Assembly: GCF_003958645.1 (NCBI RefSeq)
Contig: NZ_RXLO01000005.1
Coordinates: forward strand, 372,001-436,000
DNA from: Chitinophaga rhizosphaerae
GTDB taxonomy: Bacteria > Bacteroidota > Bacteroidia > Chitinophagales > Chitinophagaceae
Length of the DNA stretch: 64,000 nucleotides
Direction: 5' to 3'
Shown here: piece by piece, positions 63,668-64,000 of the stretch
How positions within the stretch are numbered: the first letter of the stretch is position 1
Layout of the letters: the number at the start of each line of letters is the position of its first letter
Position numbers and translations under genes: made by a program
The notes under the pieces: generated by a model
The model's database searches: none
Told to the model about the DNA's origin: nothing
What the model saw: the letters and a program-made list of their open reading frames with translations, nothing else

Positions 63668-64000
63668 TCAAAACAGGGTATTCTCCTTAAAGCTCCTGGG
63701 CTTGCGGATCTCCAGCCCGGGGAACCCTTCCAGCCGCTCGGCGAAATAGTTCGCAAGCTCGTTCACCCCATCGTCGTTGTGCTGGTGAATAAAGAGATAC
63801 GCCTCTTCCAGCCCGTTCTCCAGCCAGAAATGAAGGCGGTTGATCCAGTCGTCGGCCCGTTGGAAATCGGTAGGGTGGAGGCTATTGCCGACAAAACGCA
63901 CCATCGCCCGGGGAACCGGCAAATGCATATGCACCACGTCCCGCCGGCCGGCCGTATCGGTAATGATGAGGCCAGTGTTGAGTTTGCGCAAGGTGGAATA
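63668..64000 (-). CDS. DUF72 domain protein (C-terminal part, runs off window)
   Basis: The minus-strand frame is open to the right edge, so about 110 C-terminal residues are visible. LIITDTAGRRDVVHMHLPVPRAMVRFVGNSLHPTDFQRADDWINRL and AYLFIHQHNDDGVNELANYF are the end of a DUF72 TIM-barrel-like domain, which is usually 250-300 residues long. A TTG codon at 63991 is not a real start. The function of DUF72 is not established. Confidence 0.9.
   Translation of the reverse strand, partial: YSTLRKLNTGLIITDTAGRRDVVHMHLPVPRAMVRFVGNSLHPTDFQRADDWINRLHFWLENGLEEAYLFIHQHNDDGVNELANYFAERLEGFPGLEIRKPRSFKENTLF

Overview
The window comes from a Bacteroidota chromosome, most likely a Chitinophaga-like member of the Chitinophagaceae. 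The grounds are two tandem SusC/SusD pairs, frequent TAnnTTTG-type promoter elements, few Shine-Dalgarno sequences, many Sec-signal and lipoprotein N-termini, a moderately high GC content, and several typical glycan-degradation families (GH2, GH29, BNR sialidase-like, M60-like). I saw no rRNA, tRNA or CRISPR array.

Layout. (1) 1-715: the 3' end of a large gene running in from the left, possibly a polymorphic-toxin C-terminus, followed by a small AT-rich lipoprotein. (2) 916-10135: a sugar-use locus. GH2 glycosidase, a DUF5107/TPR protein and an MFS sugar porter form a minus-strand operon, with an AraC regulator and a YhcH/NanQ-type sugar anomerase divergent from it. (3) 10177-16806: a GT87-like membrane protein, a PhoX-like lipoprotein, a di-haem peroxidase, an outer-membrane barrel, a structured small transcript candidate, a tiny membrane protein and a GreA/Rnk-like factor. 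(4) 16922-25905: an AT-rich accessory island. It holds a 1418-residue secreted RHS/YD-repeat protein ending in a peptidoglycan amidase-like domain, its probable periplasmic immunity lipoprotein, an orphan Xre/MbcA/ParS-like protein, a gene-poor decayed stretch, a DJ-1/Hsp31-type protein and a tandem array of roughly 110-bp repeats.

(5) 25988-33723: Crp/Fnr and AraC regulators, a DUF983 protein, a GH29 fucosidase, a PAS protein that ends after its HisKA-like helix, and an amidase lipoprotein. (6) 34288-41815: a DeoR regulator, a BNR sialidase-like enzyme in an operon with an SRPBCC protein, metY with a palindromic promoter, an M60-like metalloprotease, an NTF2-like protein and an NAD(P)H oxidoreductase. 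(7) 42090-53048: a four-gene susC-susD-susC-susD operon, and divergent to it a ChrB-domain/AraC fusion regulator. The shared intergenic region carries a striking double LacI-type operator. (8) 53392-64000: ferritin, murI, a four-gene efflux operon (TolC, HlyD, two ABC-2 permeases, no ATPase), a small lipoprotein, a large FAD/Fe-S lactate or glycolate dehydrogenase-like protein, and the end of a DUF72 gene.

Taken together, the fucosidase, sialidase-like, M60-like, GH2, NanQ-like and SusCD genes point to use of complex, probably mucin- or glycoprotein-like, glycans. They are scattered in small operons rather than gathered in one compact PUL. The most interesting accessory content is the RHS-amidase/immunity pair and the tandem-repeat/decayed region next to it. 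The most interesting regulatory content is the ChrB-AraC fusion beside the paired operator.
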